Source: Gemmatimonadota bacterium (GTDB lineage: Bacteria; Gemmatimonadota; Gemmatimonadetes; Longimicrobiales; Gaopeijiaceae). From it: a stretch of 64,000 nucleotides of DNA. The notes under the pieces are model-generated. The model ran no database searches, was not told the origin of the DNA, and saw only the letters and a program-made list of their open reading frames with translations. The position numbers were made by a program, and so were the translations under genes. Shown here piece after piece: positions 16,720-26,306 of the stretch. Position 1 is the stretch's first letter, and each line of letters begins with the position of its first letter. Location of the stretch: contig JAPPNO010000123.1 in assembly GCA_028873845.1 (NCBI GenBank), forward strand, positions 42,206 through 106,205, given 5' to 3'.

Positions 16720-18564
16720 ATGCCCCAATCCATCCACGACATCCTCCAGCGCGTCTTTGGTTACACGGCCTTCCTCGGCCAGCAGGAGGCCGTCATCGAG
16801 CACACGGTATCGGGCGGCGACAGCCTGGTCCTGATGCCCACCGGCGGCGGCAAGTCGCTCTGCTACCAGATCCCGGCGATCGTGCGGGAAGGGGTGGGGG
16901 TAGTCGTCTCGCCGCTGATCGCGCTCATGCGGGACCAGGTCGAGGGGTTGCGCCAGGCGGGGGTGCGGGCCGCCTTCCTCAACTCGACGCTGTCGTACCG
17001 CGAAGTGCTCGAGGTCGAGGCGGCGGTGGAACGGGGCCTGCTGGATCTTCTCTACGTCGCCCCCGAGCGCCTGCTCGGGGAACGCACCCTGGAACTTCTC
17101 TCGCGCGCCCGTCTGGCCCTCTTCGCCATCGACGAGGCGCACTGCGTTTCGCAGTGGGGGCACGACTTCCGGCCCGAGTACCTGCAGCTCTCGGAGCTGC
17201 GCGACCGCTTCCCCGACGTCCCCCGCATCGCGCTCACCGCGACCGCCGACGAACCCACTCGGCGCGAGATCGTGCACCGCCTGGGACTGGGCCGCGCCGC
17301 CATGTTCGTGAGCGGATTCGACCGCCCCAACATCCGCTACGCGGTCGTCCCAAAGAACCGGGCCCGCCGGCAGTTGAAGCGCTTTCTGGAGGAGCGCCAC
17401 CCGGGCCACGCCGGCATCGTCTACTGCCTGTCGCGGAGCCGCGTCGACGATACCGCCGAGTGGCTGCGCGGCATCGGCGTGGACGCGCTGCCGTACCACG
17501 CGGGTCTCGGCGCGGCCGTGCGCCGCCGCAACCAGGACCGCTTCCAGCGCGAGGAGGGCGTCGTGATGGTGGCCACCATCGCCTTCGGCATGGGGATAGA
17601 CAAGCCGGACGTGCGCTTCGTGGCCCATCTCGACCTGCCGAAGAGCATCGAGGCGTACTACCAGGAGACGGGGCGGGCGGGGCGGGACGGAGAGCCCGCC
17701 GACGCGTGGATGGTCTACGGGCTGCAGGAGGTGGTGGCGCTCCGCCAGATGGTGGAGGGATCGAGCGCGGGCGAGATGCGCAAGCGCCTGGAGGTGCGCA
17801 AGCTCGACGCCATGCTCGGCTACTGCGAGCTCACCACCTGCCGGCGCCAGACCCTGCTCGCCTACTTCGGCGAGACCCTCGCGGAGCGCTGCGGCAACTG
17901 CGACAATTGCCTGACCCCGGTGGCCACCTGGGACGCGACCGAAGCTTGTCAGAAGGCGCTCTCGTGCGTGTATCGTACCGGCCAGCGCTTCGGCGCCGGA
18001 TATCTGACCGACGTGCTCCGGGGACTGGAGAACGAGCGCATCCAGCGTTTCGGCCACGACCGGATTCCGACCCACGGGGTGGGTGCCGATCTCGACCCGT
18101 ACAGGTGGCGCTCCGTCTTCCGCCAGCTGGTGGCGCGCGGCCTGCTCAGCGTGGACATGGAGGGATACGGATCGCTTCGGCTGACCGAGGCGAGCCGGCC
18201 TGTGCTGCGCGGCGAGGAGGAGGTGCTGATGCGCCGGGATCTGCGTCCGGAGAGGGCAGCGAGGAAGCGGAAGAAGAAGGAGCCTCCACCGCCTCCCGAT
18301 CCGGCAACCTGGGACGAGGCGCTCTGGGAAGCGCTACGGGCGCGCCGGACCGGGTTGGCGAAGGCCCAGTCCGTGCCTCCGTATGTGATCTTTCACGATT
18401 CCACGCTTCGCGAGATGGTGGAGCAGCGTCCCCGCACCCTGGAGGAGTTCGCGCGTTTGAGCGGGGTGGGGGAGACGAAGCTGGGCCGCTACGGCGACGA
18501 GTTTCTGGCGGTGATCACCGGGAGGGGCGACGCACCATCGGTACGATTGGCGGAGGAGGGATAG
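16720..18564 (+). CDS. recQ: ATP-dependent DNA helicase RecQ
   Basis: 614 aa from the ATG at 16720. The upstream in-frame extension to 16660 is not conserved-looking and overlaps the repeat. It is an SF2 helicase that unwinds DNA 3' to 5' in recombination and replication repair. Walker A TGGGKS lies at 41-46 and the DEAH box IDEAH at 137-141, with motif [12 protein letters not shown] and motif [14 protein letters not shown]. The RecQ zinc-binding region [12 protein letters not shown]...CGNCDNC follows. A winged-helix region and a C-terminal HRDC domain (residues about 535-610, with [15 protein letters not shown] helices) complete the protein. The length is typical of the classic RecQ family. 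The upstream gene is the broken propeller 3. Confidence 0.96.
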   Translation: MPQSIHDILQRVFGYTAFLGQQEAVIEHTVSGGDSLVLMPTGGGKSLCYQIPAIVREGVGVVVSPLIALMRDQVEGLRQAGVRAAFLNSTLSYREVLEVEAAVERGLLDLLYVAPERLLGERTLELLSRARLALFAIDEAHCVSQWGHDFRPEYLQLSELRDRFPDVPRIALTATADEPTRREIVHRLGLGRAAMFVSGFDRPNIRYAVVPKNRARRQLKRFLEERHPGHAGIVYCLSRSRVDDTAEWLRGIGVDALPYHAGLGAAVRRRNQDRFQREEGVVMVATIAFGMGIDKPDVRFVAHLDLPKSIEAYYQETGRAGRDGEPADAWMVYGLQEVVALRQMVEGSSAGEMRKRLEVRKLDAMLGYCELTTCRRQTLLAYFGETLAERCGNCDNCLTPVATWDATEACQKALSCVYRTGQRFGAGYLTDVLRGLENERIQRFGHDRIPTHGVGADLDPYRWRSVFRQLVARGLLSVDMEGYGSLRLTEASRPVLRGEEEVLMRRDLRPERAARKRKKKEPPPPPDPATWDEALWEALRARRTGLAKAQSVPPYVIFHDSTLREMVEQRPRTLEEFARLSGVGETKLGRYGDEFLAVITGRGDAPSVRLAEEG

Positions 18565-18679
18565 GTCCGGAAGCCGGGGACGGAGCGTCTGCTGCGGTAT
18601 GATGCCACACGCGACGGGAGGCTGCGGATCACCACAGGCAGCGAACCGGCCGACCACCAGGAGCGCGGAAGATCCGCCC

Positions 18680-19189
18680 CTACCCCTCCTCCGCGTTCGC
18701 CTCATGAAACGCCTCCGCAAACTCGCCCAGCTTCCTCTCCATCAGCGACTTGAGCGCCGGCGCCACGCTGCCCGCCTCGGCCACCCCCACCTCGCTGGCC
18801 CACCAAGTTACCGCTTCCGAGAGCGTGATCTGCGTGTCGCGGATCATCTGGGTGGCCTGCTGGACCCGCACCGACACCGAGTAGCCCACCACCCCCGCCA
18901 CCCCGCCCCCGCACTCGAAGGTCACCCTCAGCTCGGGGATGCCCGGGCTGGCGAGCATTTCCTGCTCGGTCAACAGCGGCACCTCTGCGGCCTCAAGCGC
19001 GGCCACGGCGTCGGTGCGCATCGACTCGGCGGAAACGCCGGCCCCCTCGCAGCCCAGGTTCGTCTCGGCGCGGACGTGTACACCGGCCAGCCCCTCCAGC
19101 GTGTAGCGGTTCCAGGTCGTGTCCTGGGCGGCGGCCGCCATGGGCAGGAGCACCGCTGCGGCCGCGGCGCCCCACCCGGCCGGCCGCAT
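18680..19189 (-). CDS. Small exported protein, last gene of DUF1592 operon
   Basis: 169 aa. The ATG at 19189 overlaps the stop of the ankyrin gene (TGATG on the minus strand), so translation is coupled. The signal peptide is about residues 1-21 (AAVLLPMAAAAQ). The mature part has a Cys pair (LGCEGAG and FECGGG) that could form a disulfide. It also has a mixed alpha/beta pattern, with VHVRAETNL, a central helix AVAALEAAEVPLLTEQEML and a C-terminal helix ending HEANAEEG. No family is recognised. The coupling suggests it works with the ankyrin/DUF1552/DUF1592 products. Its 3' end is convergent with recQ. Confidence 0.8.
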   Translation of the reverse strand: MRPAGWGAAAAAVLLPMAAAAQDTTWNRYTLEGLAGVHVRAETNLGCEGAGVSAESMRTDAVAALEAAEVPLLTEQEMLASPGIPELRVTFECGGGVAGVVGYSVSVRVQQATQMIRDTQITLSEAVTWWASEVGVAEAGSVAPALKSLMERKLGEFAEAFHEANAEEG

Positions 19190-21150
19190 CAGCGGCTCCC
19201 GCACGTCCGGCACTGGTGGTTGTTCTTCGACCCGAGCTTCTCCAGGAGAGCCACGGTGGCCGGATGCGGCTGCGCCCGCTGTTCGGGACTGTTCGCGAGA
19301 TCCGCCGTCGTCTGCCCGCGCCGGCTGATCGCGTTCACGTCCGCGCCCCGGCTCACCAGGAACAGGATCGTGGCGTTGTCGCCCCGCGCGGCTGCGTGGT
19401 GGATGGCGGTGTAGCCGTCCTTGTCGCGCAGGTTGGGATCCATGCCGAGCTCGTCGACCAGGTATCGCACCGCGGGGAGCCAGCCGTCGGGGACGCTGCG
19501 ATGCTGCTGGGCCACGCGCGAGGTGCCGAAGCCCACCCCCGAGGCCGCGTGCAGCGGGTGGATCGCGGGGCCGCCGTCGGGTACGGGGGGCAGTCCCGAC
19601 GGGTCCGCGCGTTCCTCCTGTTGCTGCTGGGGCGGGACGTTCGCCCCGAAGAAGCGCCGCGACGGCAGCTTGATCGTCCAGATGTTCGGATCCGCGCCGT
19701 ACTCCACCAGGAGGCGCATGGCATCGACGTCGACCGCGTAGGCCGCCCGCCAGAAGGGCGTGGCCCCGGTGAAGTCGACGCCCATGCGGCCCGCATTGTA
19801 CGCCGCGTACCAGATGTGAGTGGTCGTGCGCTGGTTGGGGTCGGCGCCCGCCTCCAGGAGCAGCCTCATGAAGTCGAGGTAGTGCGTCTCCTGTTGGCGG
19901 AACGCCTGGGGCTGCGGGTACCAGGTGCGCAGCGACCACTCGATGTTGAGGGTGGCGAAGAGCGGGGCCGCGCCGTCGTCGCTCACCAGGTTGGGATCGG
20001 CGCCGCGCTCCAGCAGGTCGCGGGCCAGGTCGTAGTTGCCGTTGATGACCGCGACCAGCATCGGGGTGGTCTGGTCGCCGCCGGTGCGCTGGTCGATGTC
20101 GGCGCCGGCGTCGGCCAGGAGCGAGGCGGTGGAGCGGTGGCCTTCCCGGGCCGCGTAGTGCAGCGCGGTGAAGCCGCCCTGCTTGCCGATCTGCTCGATC
20201 GAACTGAGGGCCTTGAGGGGGGGTTCGGCGGGGGGCTCCGGCGCCGAGTCGGGTGGGGTGGCCGCCGGATCCGCGGGCGTGGCCGGATTGGCCGCCGCGG
20301 GGGCTGGCCGGGCGGGGGTGCGGGGCTGCACCGGCGGGATCTGTTGCTGCGGTACCTGGACGCGCCGTTCCTCTTCCTCCTCATCCTCCTTCGGCTCCTC
20401 CGCCGCGGCTCGGACACGTGAGCGCTTCTGCTGCTCGGCGCGCCACGCGACGCTGATGGCCGGGTAGTCCTTGAGGGCGGTCTGCAGTGCCGGATCGGCG
20501 CCTGCCTCGAGGAGGGCGCCCAGTGCCGCGTCGGCTCCGCGCACCGCGGCGAACATGAGGGGCGTGCGCTTGGAGAAGGTGTCGCGGGCGTCGGTGTCGG
20601 CACCGTGGGCGGCGAGCAGGGCCACGACCCCGGCCGCGTCCGCGTCCGCGGCGAAGTGCATGGCGGTGACGCCTGTGGTGGTGAAGACGTTCGGATCGGC
20701 CCCGGCCGCAAGGATCAGCTCCGCGACCGTCGTGCTGCCGGACCGGCTGGCCACGTGCAGCGGCGTGTAGCCTCCCAGGCGGGTCGTCGCCCGCGTGGTC
20801 GCGCCGGCGTAGAGGAGGATGCCCGCGATCTCGGCGTCGTTGCGGGTGGCGGCCCAGTGGAGCGCGGTCATGCCGTCGCTCTGGGCGGTGTTCACGTCGG
20901 CCCCGTCCCGGAGCAGCGCGCGCACGGCTTTCACGTCGCCCCGCTCGGCGGCGTCCGCCACGGGCGAGTCGGCCGGCCCGGCCGCGCCGGTGACCGACAG
21001 CGCGACGACGAGGCTCGCCAGGCCCGCGAACCGGCGGCCTTGCGGCCTACGTTGCTCCGCGGTCCGATTGCGGCGGTTCAGGACAGATTCCTGCCAGAAT
21101 CTGTCAAAACGCCTGTCGGCTGATCGGAGACGAGTACTTTGGGTGGTCAT
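19189..21150 (-). CDS. Exported ankyrin-repeat protein
   Basis: About 653 aa. The start at 21150 is chosen because GGAGG lies 6-7 nt upstream; the longer frame upstream runs into the DUF1552 gene. After a basic N-terminus and a hydrophobic signal (GLASLVVALSVTGAAG) come about nine ankyrin repeats, such as DGMTALHWAATRNDAEIA, GGYTPLHVASRSGSTTV and DGYTAIHHAAARGDNATI. They are split by a Pro/Ala/Glu-rich linker near residues 250-320. It is presumably a periplasmic interaction scaffold. An unusual point is that the first 25 codons contain a perfect inverted repeat. The order with DUF1552 and DUF1592 upstream suggests one complex or pathway. Confidence 0.92.
   Translation of the reverse strand: MTTQSTRLRSADRRFDRFWQESVLNRRNRTAEQRRPQGRRFAGLASLVVALSVTGAAGPADSPVADAAERGDVKAVRALLRDGADVNTAQSDGMTALHWAATRNDAEIAGILLYAGATTRATTRLGGYTPLHVASRSGSTTVAELILAAGADPNVFTTTGVTAMHFAADADAAGVVALLAAHGADTDARDTFSKRTPLMFAAVRGADAALGALLEAGADPALQTALKDYPAISVAWRAEQQKRSRVRAAAEEPKEDEEEEERRVQVPQQQIPPVQPRTPARPAPAAANPATPADPAATPPDSAPEPPAEPPLKALSSIEQIGKQGGFTALHYAAREGHRSTASLLADAGADIDQRTGGDQTTPMLVAVINGNYDLARDLLERGADPNLVSDDGAAPLFATLNIEWSLRTWYPQPQAFRQQETHYLDFMRLLLEAGADPNQRTTTHIWYAAYNAGRMGVDFTGATPFWRAAYAVDVDAMRLLVEYGADPNIWTIKLPSRRFFGANVPPQQQQEERADPSGLPPVPDGGPAIHPLHAASGVGFGTSRVAQQHRSVPDGWLPAVRYLVDELGMDPNLRDKDGYTAIHHAAARGDNATILFLVSRGADVNAISRRGQTTADLANSPEQRAQPHPATVALLEKLGSKNNHQCRTCGSR
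21082..21105. repeat. 9-bp perfect inverted repeat inside ankyrin gene start
   Basis: GACAGATTC, then CTGCCA, then GAATCTGTC. It lies within codons of the first 25 residues of the ankyrin protein. The same core (GACAGATTCCTGCCAGAATC) recurs at 21166-21185 just before the start codon, so this is a repeated element, not chance coding sequence. Confidence 0.8.
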
Positions 21151-21162
21151 TCCAGCCTCCAT

Positions 21163-21204
21163 TGTGACAGATTCCTGCCAGAATCTGACCGGGAATCTGT
21201 CACA
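21163..21204. repeat. 13-bp perfect inverted repeat between DUF1552 and ankyrin genes
   Basis: TGTGACAGATTCC at 21163-21175 pairs with GGAATCTGTCACA at 21192-21204 around a 16-nt spacer. The spacer itself contains another GAATCTG. It lies in the 68-nt gap between the DUF1552 stop and the ankyrin start. It could be an intercistronic hairpin that changes relative expression, or a dispersed repeat inserted in the operon. Confidence 0.8.
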
Positions 21205-21218
21205 GGTTGCCGTCGTTG

Positions 21219-22607
21219 CTAGATCTCGTAGTGCCCGGTGCTGTTCCCGAACTTCTCGAGGTCGTCGGCGCCGAGCTTGTGGAGCAGGCTCAGCATGACG
21301 TTGGCCATGGGAGTGCCCGGCTGGGCGCGGATGTGCTGCTCGCCCTCCAGGATCCCGCCCGCGCCGCCGACCAGGAAGAGCGGACAGCGGATGTGGTTGT
21401 GCAGGTTGCTGTCGCCCATCGCCGAACCGTACAGGACCATCGTCTTGTCGAGGAGCGTTCCGTCGCCCTCGGTCGCCTGTTGCAGCTTCGCGAGGAAGTA
21501 GGGGAGCATCGAGATGTGGTACTCGTTGATCCGCCCGAACTGCTTCACGCGCTCGGGACGGCCGCCGTGGTGCGAAGCCGCGTGGAAGGGCGTCTCGACA
21601 CCCGACTCGGTGTAGACGCGGGGCGACGCGTCGCGGCCCAGCTTGAGCGAGAAGACCCGGGTGGTGTCCGACTGGAAGGCGAGCACCTGCAGGTCGAACA
21701 TGAGCTTCACGTGCTCCTCGAAGGAGTCGGGCACGCCGACCGGCGCCTCGGGGATCTGCCGCTCCTCGCCGCTCACGTTCTGGGCCTCGATCCGCTGAAT
21801 GCGCTGCTCCAGTTCGCGGATGTTCTGCGCGTACTGGTCCAGGCGGTGCACGTCGGCCGGGTCCAGCTGCCGGCGCATGGACGTCATCTCGCCCATCACC
21901 CAGTCCAGGATGCTGCGGTTGGTGGTCAGGCGCTCGGCGCGCTGCTCGGCGGTGCCTCCCGCGCCGAAGAGCTGCTCGAAGACGGCCCGCGGGTCGCGGA
22001 TCATGGGAAGCGGGTCGGTGGGCGAGGCCCAGCTGATGGTGTCGGTGTAGACGCATGCGTAGCCGTAAGCGCAGCCCCCTGCCTGGTCGACGTTTTCGAT
22101 CGAAAGCTGCATCGAGGGGATCGGCGTGTCCTGGCCGAAGCGCTGCACGTACAACTGGTCGAACGAGGTGCCGACGCGGACATCGGATCCCTCGGTCTGC
22201 TTGGGGTGGGCCTGCGTGAGGAAGACCGCGCTGGTCCGGAAGTGATCGCCGCCGATCTCGGCCGGGGCGTACGCGTCGGCCATGCGGGCGTCGGTGTCGC
22301 TGACGATGGTCAGGTACTTCCGGAAGGGCTCGAGCGGCTTGAGGCTGCTGGGAGAGAGGTCGAAGTTCCTTCCGGTCTCGGCGGGGGACCAGAGGTTCTG
22401 GCTCGCGCCCCAGTCGTTGCAGCCGGCGGCCCCGTGCACCTGTTCGATGCAGACGAGCCGGGTGCGGTCGGCGGCCCTGCCCGCGGAGGTGGACGCCCAC
22501 AGGCGGCCCGCGGGGACCATGGCGTCGAGGAGGGGAAGGCTGATGGCGGCCCCGGCTCCCTTGAGCATCGCGCGCCGCGAGATGTGCTTGCCGCTCAGGT
22601 ATTTCAT
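21219..22607 (-). CDS. DUF1552 protein with Tat signal
   Basis: 462 aa. The twin-arginine signal is at residues 10-30 (SRRAMLKGAGAAISLPLL), so the protein is exported folded. The body matches the DUF1552 family: SFDQLYVQRFG, LGRDASPRVY, the metal-site-like segment HAASHHGG near residue 350, and a C-terminal LLHKLGADDLEKFG. This family is found next to DUF1592/DUF1588/DUF1585 c-type cytochrome proteins in Planctomycetota, Verrucomicrobiota and Gemmatimonadota; its reaction is unknown. The 5' end lies 52 nt after the DUF1592 gene. The ATG has a weak GAGGA site. Confidence 0.93.
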   Translation of the reverse strand: MKYLSGKHISRRAMLKGAGAAISLPLLDAMVPAGRLWASTSAGRAADRTRLVCIEQVHGAAGCNDWGASQNLWSPAETGRNFDLSPSSLKPLEPFRKYLTIVSDTDARMADAYAPAEIGGDHFRTSAVFLTQAHPKQTEGSDVRVGTSFDQLYVQRFGQDTPIPSMQLSIENVDQAGGCAYGYACVYTDTISWASPTDPLPMIRDPRAVFEQLFGAGGTAEQRAERLTTNRSILDWVMGEMTSMRRQLDPADVHRLDQYAQNIRELEQRIQRIEAQNVSGEERQIPEAPVGVPDSFEEHVKLMFDLQVLAFQSDTTRVFSLKLGRDASPRVYTESGVETPFHAASHHGGRPERVKQFGRINEYHISMLPYFLAKLQQATEGDGTLLDKTMVLYGSAMGDSNLHNHIRCPLFLVGGAGGILEGEQHIRAQPGTPMANVMLSLLHKLGADDLEKFGNSTGHYEI

Positions 22608-22659
22608 CGAATCAGTCCTCGGTTGGGTGGGTGACTCGCTCTACATCCATGTGACACCG

Positions 22660-25137
22660 TCAGTTGCCCTCTCGTTGGGGATCGTGGCCGGGATCCTCCT
22701 CGGCCACCGGGGTGCCGGCCCGCGCCATGCGGAAGGCGTCGCTCCCGACCACACCCAGCACGAAGGACGACATGCGGTGGTCGTTGGCGGTCGCTTCGCG
22801 GATGATGGCCCGCACGGTGGGCATGTCATAGTACTCGACCCTGCGGCCGAGCGCGAAGGCCAGAAGGTTCTCGGTGAAGGTGCTCAGCACGACGTCCGGG
22901 ATGGCGAGGAGGGCGTCGCGGAGGTCCCCCGGGCCTTTGAGCTCCCTGCCGTTGTACATCTCGCCGACCGGGTCGACCGGGTTGCCCCCGTCGCGGATGC
23001 GCCAGACGCCGGTCACGTCGAAGTTCTCGAGCGCGAGCCCCAGCGGGTCCATCACGATGTGGCAGGATCGGCACCGCGGGTCCCTGCTGTGCTCCTCCAG
23101 GCGCTCGCGCACGGTCAGGAAGCGCCCCTCCTCGGCGGCCGCGGTCTCCTCGAAGGCGGGGATGTCGGGGGGAGGAGGGGGTGGCGGTGTGCCGAGCAGC
23201 ACCTCGAGCACCCACTTGCCGCGCAGCACCGCGGAGGTGCGGTCGGGGTGGGAGGTGAGGGTGAGGATGCTGCCGTGCCCCAGCAGGCCCCGGCGGTGCT
23301 CGTCGGGATAGTCCACCTTCTTGAAGGCGGGTCCGGTGACCCCGGTGATGCCGTAGTGCCGGGCCAGACGCTCGTTGACGAAGGTGTAGTCGGCGGTCAG
23401 CATCTCCAGGACCGAGCGGTCTTCCTCGACGAGGTTGTGGAAGAAGAGCTCGGTCTCGCGGTGCATCGCATCGGCCAGCGTCTGGTCGAAGTAGGGGTAG
23501 GTGAGCGCGTCGGGGTGGATCTTCTCCAGGTCCTGGAGGCGCAGCCACTGGGCGGCGAAGCGGGTGGCGAGGGCTTCGGCGCGCGGGTCGGCCAGCAGGC
23601 GGCGGGCCTGGCGCGTGAGTTCGGCGGGGTCGGAGAGTGCGCCTGCGCGGGCCAGCTTCAGGAGCTCGTCGTCGGGTGGAGCTCCCCAGAGGAAGAAGGA
23701 GAGGCGGGACGCGAGGTCCGCGCCGGCGATCTCGTAGATTCCGCCGGGGTCCGCGCCGGCCGGGGTCCGTTCGATGCGGAAGACGAAGTGGGGGCTGGCG
23801 AGGATCGCCTGCAGGGCGGTGCGTATGCCCTTTTCGAAGCCGCCGTCGGCCGCGCCCATCTCGTAGAAGGGGAGGAGGCCGTCGATGTCGCTTTCGGTGG
23901 CGGGACGCCGGTACGCGCGGGTGGCGACCCGGTCGATGATCCGGCGGGCGCAGGGCAGGGCCTCTTCGGGCAGGGTCGGCCGGCAGATGAAGACGGCTCG
24001 CCGCGCGGGGGTGTCCGAGACGCCGGTCACGTCGAAGGGGCCGAGCACGGTGAGCCGCTGCAGGTGCTGCTGGGTGGTGACGCCGTAGCCGATTCCGATC
24101 TGCCCGTCGGCGAGGGTGTGGTCGATGGGGCGGATCAGGTCGTCCACCACGCCCTCGAACTGGCGGATGAAGGCCGCCGTCACGCGCTTCTGCCCGGCCG
24201 TGACGTAGATCGAGTCGGTGCGGATGTTGAGCCCGGTGGGCTCGGATTCCGACATCCAGCGGTCGACGGTGAGGAGTGCCACGCGCGCGCCGTCGATCGA
24301 GACCTCGATCTGCTCGGTCCCGAAGGTGCGCCCGAAGACCTCGCCCTCGACGGCGTTGTACGGCATGATGTGGAAGACATACTTGCCGTCGGCGGGGAAG
24401 TTGTGCAGTACCGAGAGGCCGCCGCGCGTGCCTGCCGGCGCCCCCTCCACGCGGTCCTTCTGCGACTGTACCCGCGGAATGCGGTACTCGGTGGAGGAGA
24501 TCTCCGCCTCGGGGTCGCCCAGCGCCAGCCGGCTGACCTGGCCGGCCGCGCGCAGATACCCCTCCATGACCGTCGCCGAGGGCATCTGCACGTCGGCGAT
24601 GTTGTCGAAGTTGGCGCTCTTGGTGTCGAGAGGGAGGAAGGTGGCGACGTCCACGTCGAGCCCGAGCAGGTCCCTCACCGCGGCGGCATACTCGGCCCGG
24701 TTGAGGCGCTGGAAGGTCCTCCGTCCCGGGTTCGGGTCGCCGGCCGCGATGCGGTCCATCGTGTTTTCGAGTTCGGTGGCCATCTCCGCGAGGACCTCCG
24801 GCTCGGGCCGCGGCATCCCCTGGGGCGGCATCATTCCGGCGCGGAGCTTGCGGATCATCTTCTCTATCGTGGGGCGCCTCTGGGCGGCGTCCGCGATGTC
24901 GAAGCCCTCAAGGACGAGGTTCTGGATGCGGCGGCGCTCGTTGTGGCAGCGCACACAGTACTTCTCGACGATCTCGTTGGGGCCGAGGGTGGCGAAGTCC
25001 GGCGTCGCGATTGACTTTTGGGGAAGAGTCCGGGGAACCGCCGCCAACGGTACGGGGTATGAGCCCGGGGTCTCCCGCCCGGCGATGCCGATACCGAACG
25101 CACCGGCCACGAGGAGCACGACGGCGTACCTGCTCAT
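22660..25137 (-). CDS. DUF1592/DUF1588 c-type cytochrome-like protein
   Basis: 825 aa, first gene of a four-gene minus-strand operon. A signal or anchor helix at about 4-20 is followed by one haem c site, CVRCH (C61, C64, H65), as in planctomycete cytochrome domains. The DUF1587, DUF1595, DUF1592, DUF1588 and DUF1585 modules then follow in the usual order. Recognisable segments are RRTFQRLNRAEYAAAVRDLL, LSFFLWGAPPDDELL, HRRGLLGHGSILTLTSHPDR, CRSCHIVMDPLGLALENFD and a C-terminal LAFALGRRVEYYD. CRSCH gives a second haem-like CxxCH. The likely role is periplasmic electron transfer or oxidation with the DUF1552 partner. The substrate is unknown. Confidence 0.93.
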   Translation of the reverse strand: MSRYAVVLLVAGAFGIGIAGRETPGSYPVPLAAVPRTLPQKSIATPDFATLGPNEIVEKYCVRCHNERRRIQNLVLEGFDIADAAQRRPTIEKMIRKLRAGMMPPQGMPRPEPEVLAEMATELENTMDRIAAGDPNPGRRTFQRLNRAEYAAAVRDLLGLDVDVATFLPLDTKSANFDNIADVQMPSATVMEGYLRAAGQVSRLALGDPEAEISSTEYRIPRVQSQKDRVEGAPAGTRGGLSVLHNFPADGKYVFHIMPYNAVEGEVFGRTFGTEQIEVSIDGARVALLTVDRWMSESEPTGLNIRTDSIYVTAGQKRVTAAFIRQFEGVVDDLIRPIDHTLADGQIGIGYGVTTQQHLQRLTVLGPFDVTGVSDTPARRAVFICRPTLPEEALPCARRIIDRVATRAYRRPATESDIDGLLPFYEMGAADGGFEKGIRTALQAILASPHFVFRIERTPAGADPGGIYEIAGADLASRLSFFLWGAPPDDELLKLARAGALSDPAELTRQARRLLADPRAEALATRFAAQWLRLQDLEKIHPDALTYPYFDQTLADAMHRETELFFHNLVEEDRSVLEMLTADYTFVNERLARHYGITGVTGPAFKKVDYPDEHRRGLLGHGSILTLTSHPDRTSAVLRGKWVLEVLLGTPPPPPPPDIPAFEETAAAEEGRFLTVRERLEEHSRDPRCRSCHIVMDPLGLALENFDVTGVWRIRDGGNPVDPVGEMYNGRELKGPGDLRDALLAIPDVVLSTFTENLLAFALGRRVEYYDMPTVRAIIREATANDHRMSSFVLGVVGSDAFRMARAGTPVAEEDPGHDPQREGN

Positions 25138-25266
25138 GACGATGCTCTCATCAAGTGAAGTCCTCAGGACGGGGTTTGGGGCCGACCCCCCGCCGGCGCT
25201 CCGGCTGGAGACACGGGCCGGCCGCGGTTCTTGTCCGGTGTGGCTACACCCTTACCGCCTAAAGAT

Positions 25267-26248
25267 ATGAGACCGGGGCCGTCTTTCGCTACTGTCGCGG
25301 CGTCCGTCTGCATGCAAATCGGTATTCAGGGGCCGCTGGAGCGGGTCGCCGCCCAGGAACGCCCCCACGCCGAGGACATCGTCCGCCTGACCGCAAGGGT
25401 CATCGACGGCCGGAGCGAGGAGGGGCTGCTGGGCGCGGTGATCGAACTGGGCGGTTTGGTGGCCCGCCATGTGACGGGACCGGACGGCCGCGCCGAGATG
25501 GAGGTGCGGAAGGGACGTTATGCGCTCACGGTGCGCAGGGGCGGCTACGAGGTTCTGTCGGGGGATCTGGACGTGTTCGAGCCGGGGGAATTCACCCTGC
25601 CGCTGGAGCGCGTCCGGACGATGGACCGCAACGCGACCGCCACCCTCGAGGTCAGGGTGGTGGACCATGAGTCCGGAGGCGGAATCGAGGGCGCGCGGGT
25701 ATCGGTTCTGGAAGGTCCGGGGGGCAGGACGGACCCGTGGGGGTACGTCGAGTTCGGCGGACTGGACATGCTGGTGGCCCGGGTCTCGGTGGAGATGAGC
25801 GGCTATGTGATGCGCACCGCGCCGGTGGCGCTCCACCCGTTTCGCACGGCGGCCGTGCGTGTCGCGATGACGGCCGCGGAGGCGCCGCCCCAGCCGATCG
25901 AGGTTGTTGTGCGCACCCGGGCGATGGACGCGCTCTCCTCCAACTACGTCGGGCGCCGGGGGGAGCGGGCGGCCCTGTTCACCCGCGGGATGCTCGAGGA
26001 ACTCGCTGCCGACAGGCTCTCGGATGCGCTCGCCACGCTGGAAGGGTTCCGGGTGGAGCGCCCCCGCGGGCGACGCGCGGCTCGTGGCGCCCAGGAATTG
26101 CACGCTCGCCGTTCGGGTCGACGGCATCGGGAGGAGGCCGGACTGGTGGAACATCGACATTGTTCCGGTGGGTGGGGTGGAGAGCGTGGAGGTCGTGTTG
26201 CTGCCGCGGCGTGGTTGCGGCGTCGTCCTGATCCGGACCCGGCGATGA
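25267..26248 (+). pseudogene. Plug-like exported protein A, frameshifted
   Basis: First of six related genes. The frame from ATG 25267 encodes a signal-like N-terminus, then two carboxypeptidase-regulatory-like domains (VTARVIDG... and VRVVDHESGGGIEGARV...), then the start of a plug-like domain (TRGMLEELAADRLSDAL). At the C5 run 26061-26065 homology moves to the next frame. There NCTLAVRVDG and GCGVVLIRTRR restore the family's conserved Cys motifs, up to the stop at 26248. Removing one C gives an intact protein of about 326 aa. The divergent DUF1592 gene starts about 130 nt upstream. This is a real pseudogene or a homopolymer error. Confidence 0.8.
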
Positions 26249-26306
26249 GGACACGGACTATCTTTGACGAATCGCCTATCTACGCTTCTCGACAGGAGAT
26301 GAATGC

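Noticed and set aside
22282..25014. 910-aa frame on the plus strand
   Set aside because: It is antisense to the DUF1592 gene and has no signal peptide or family motif.
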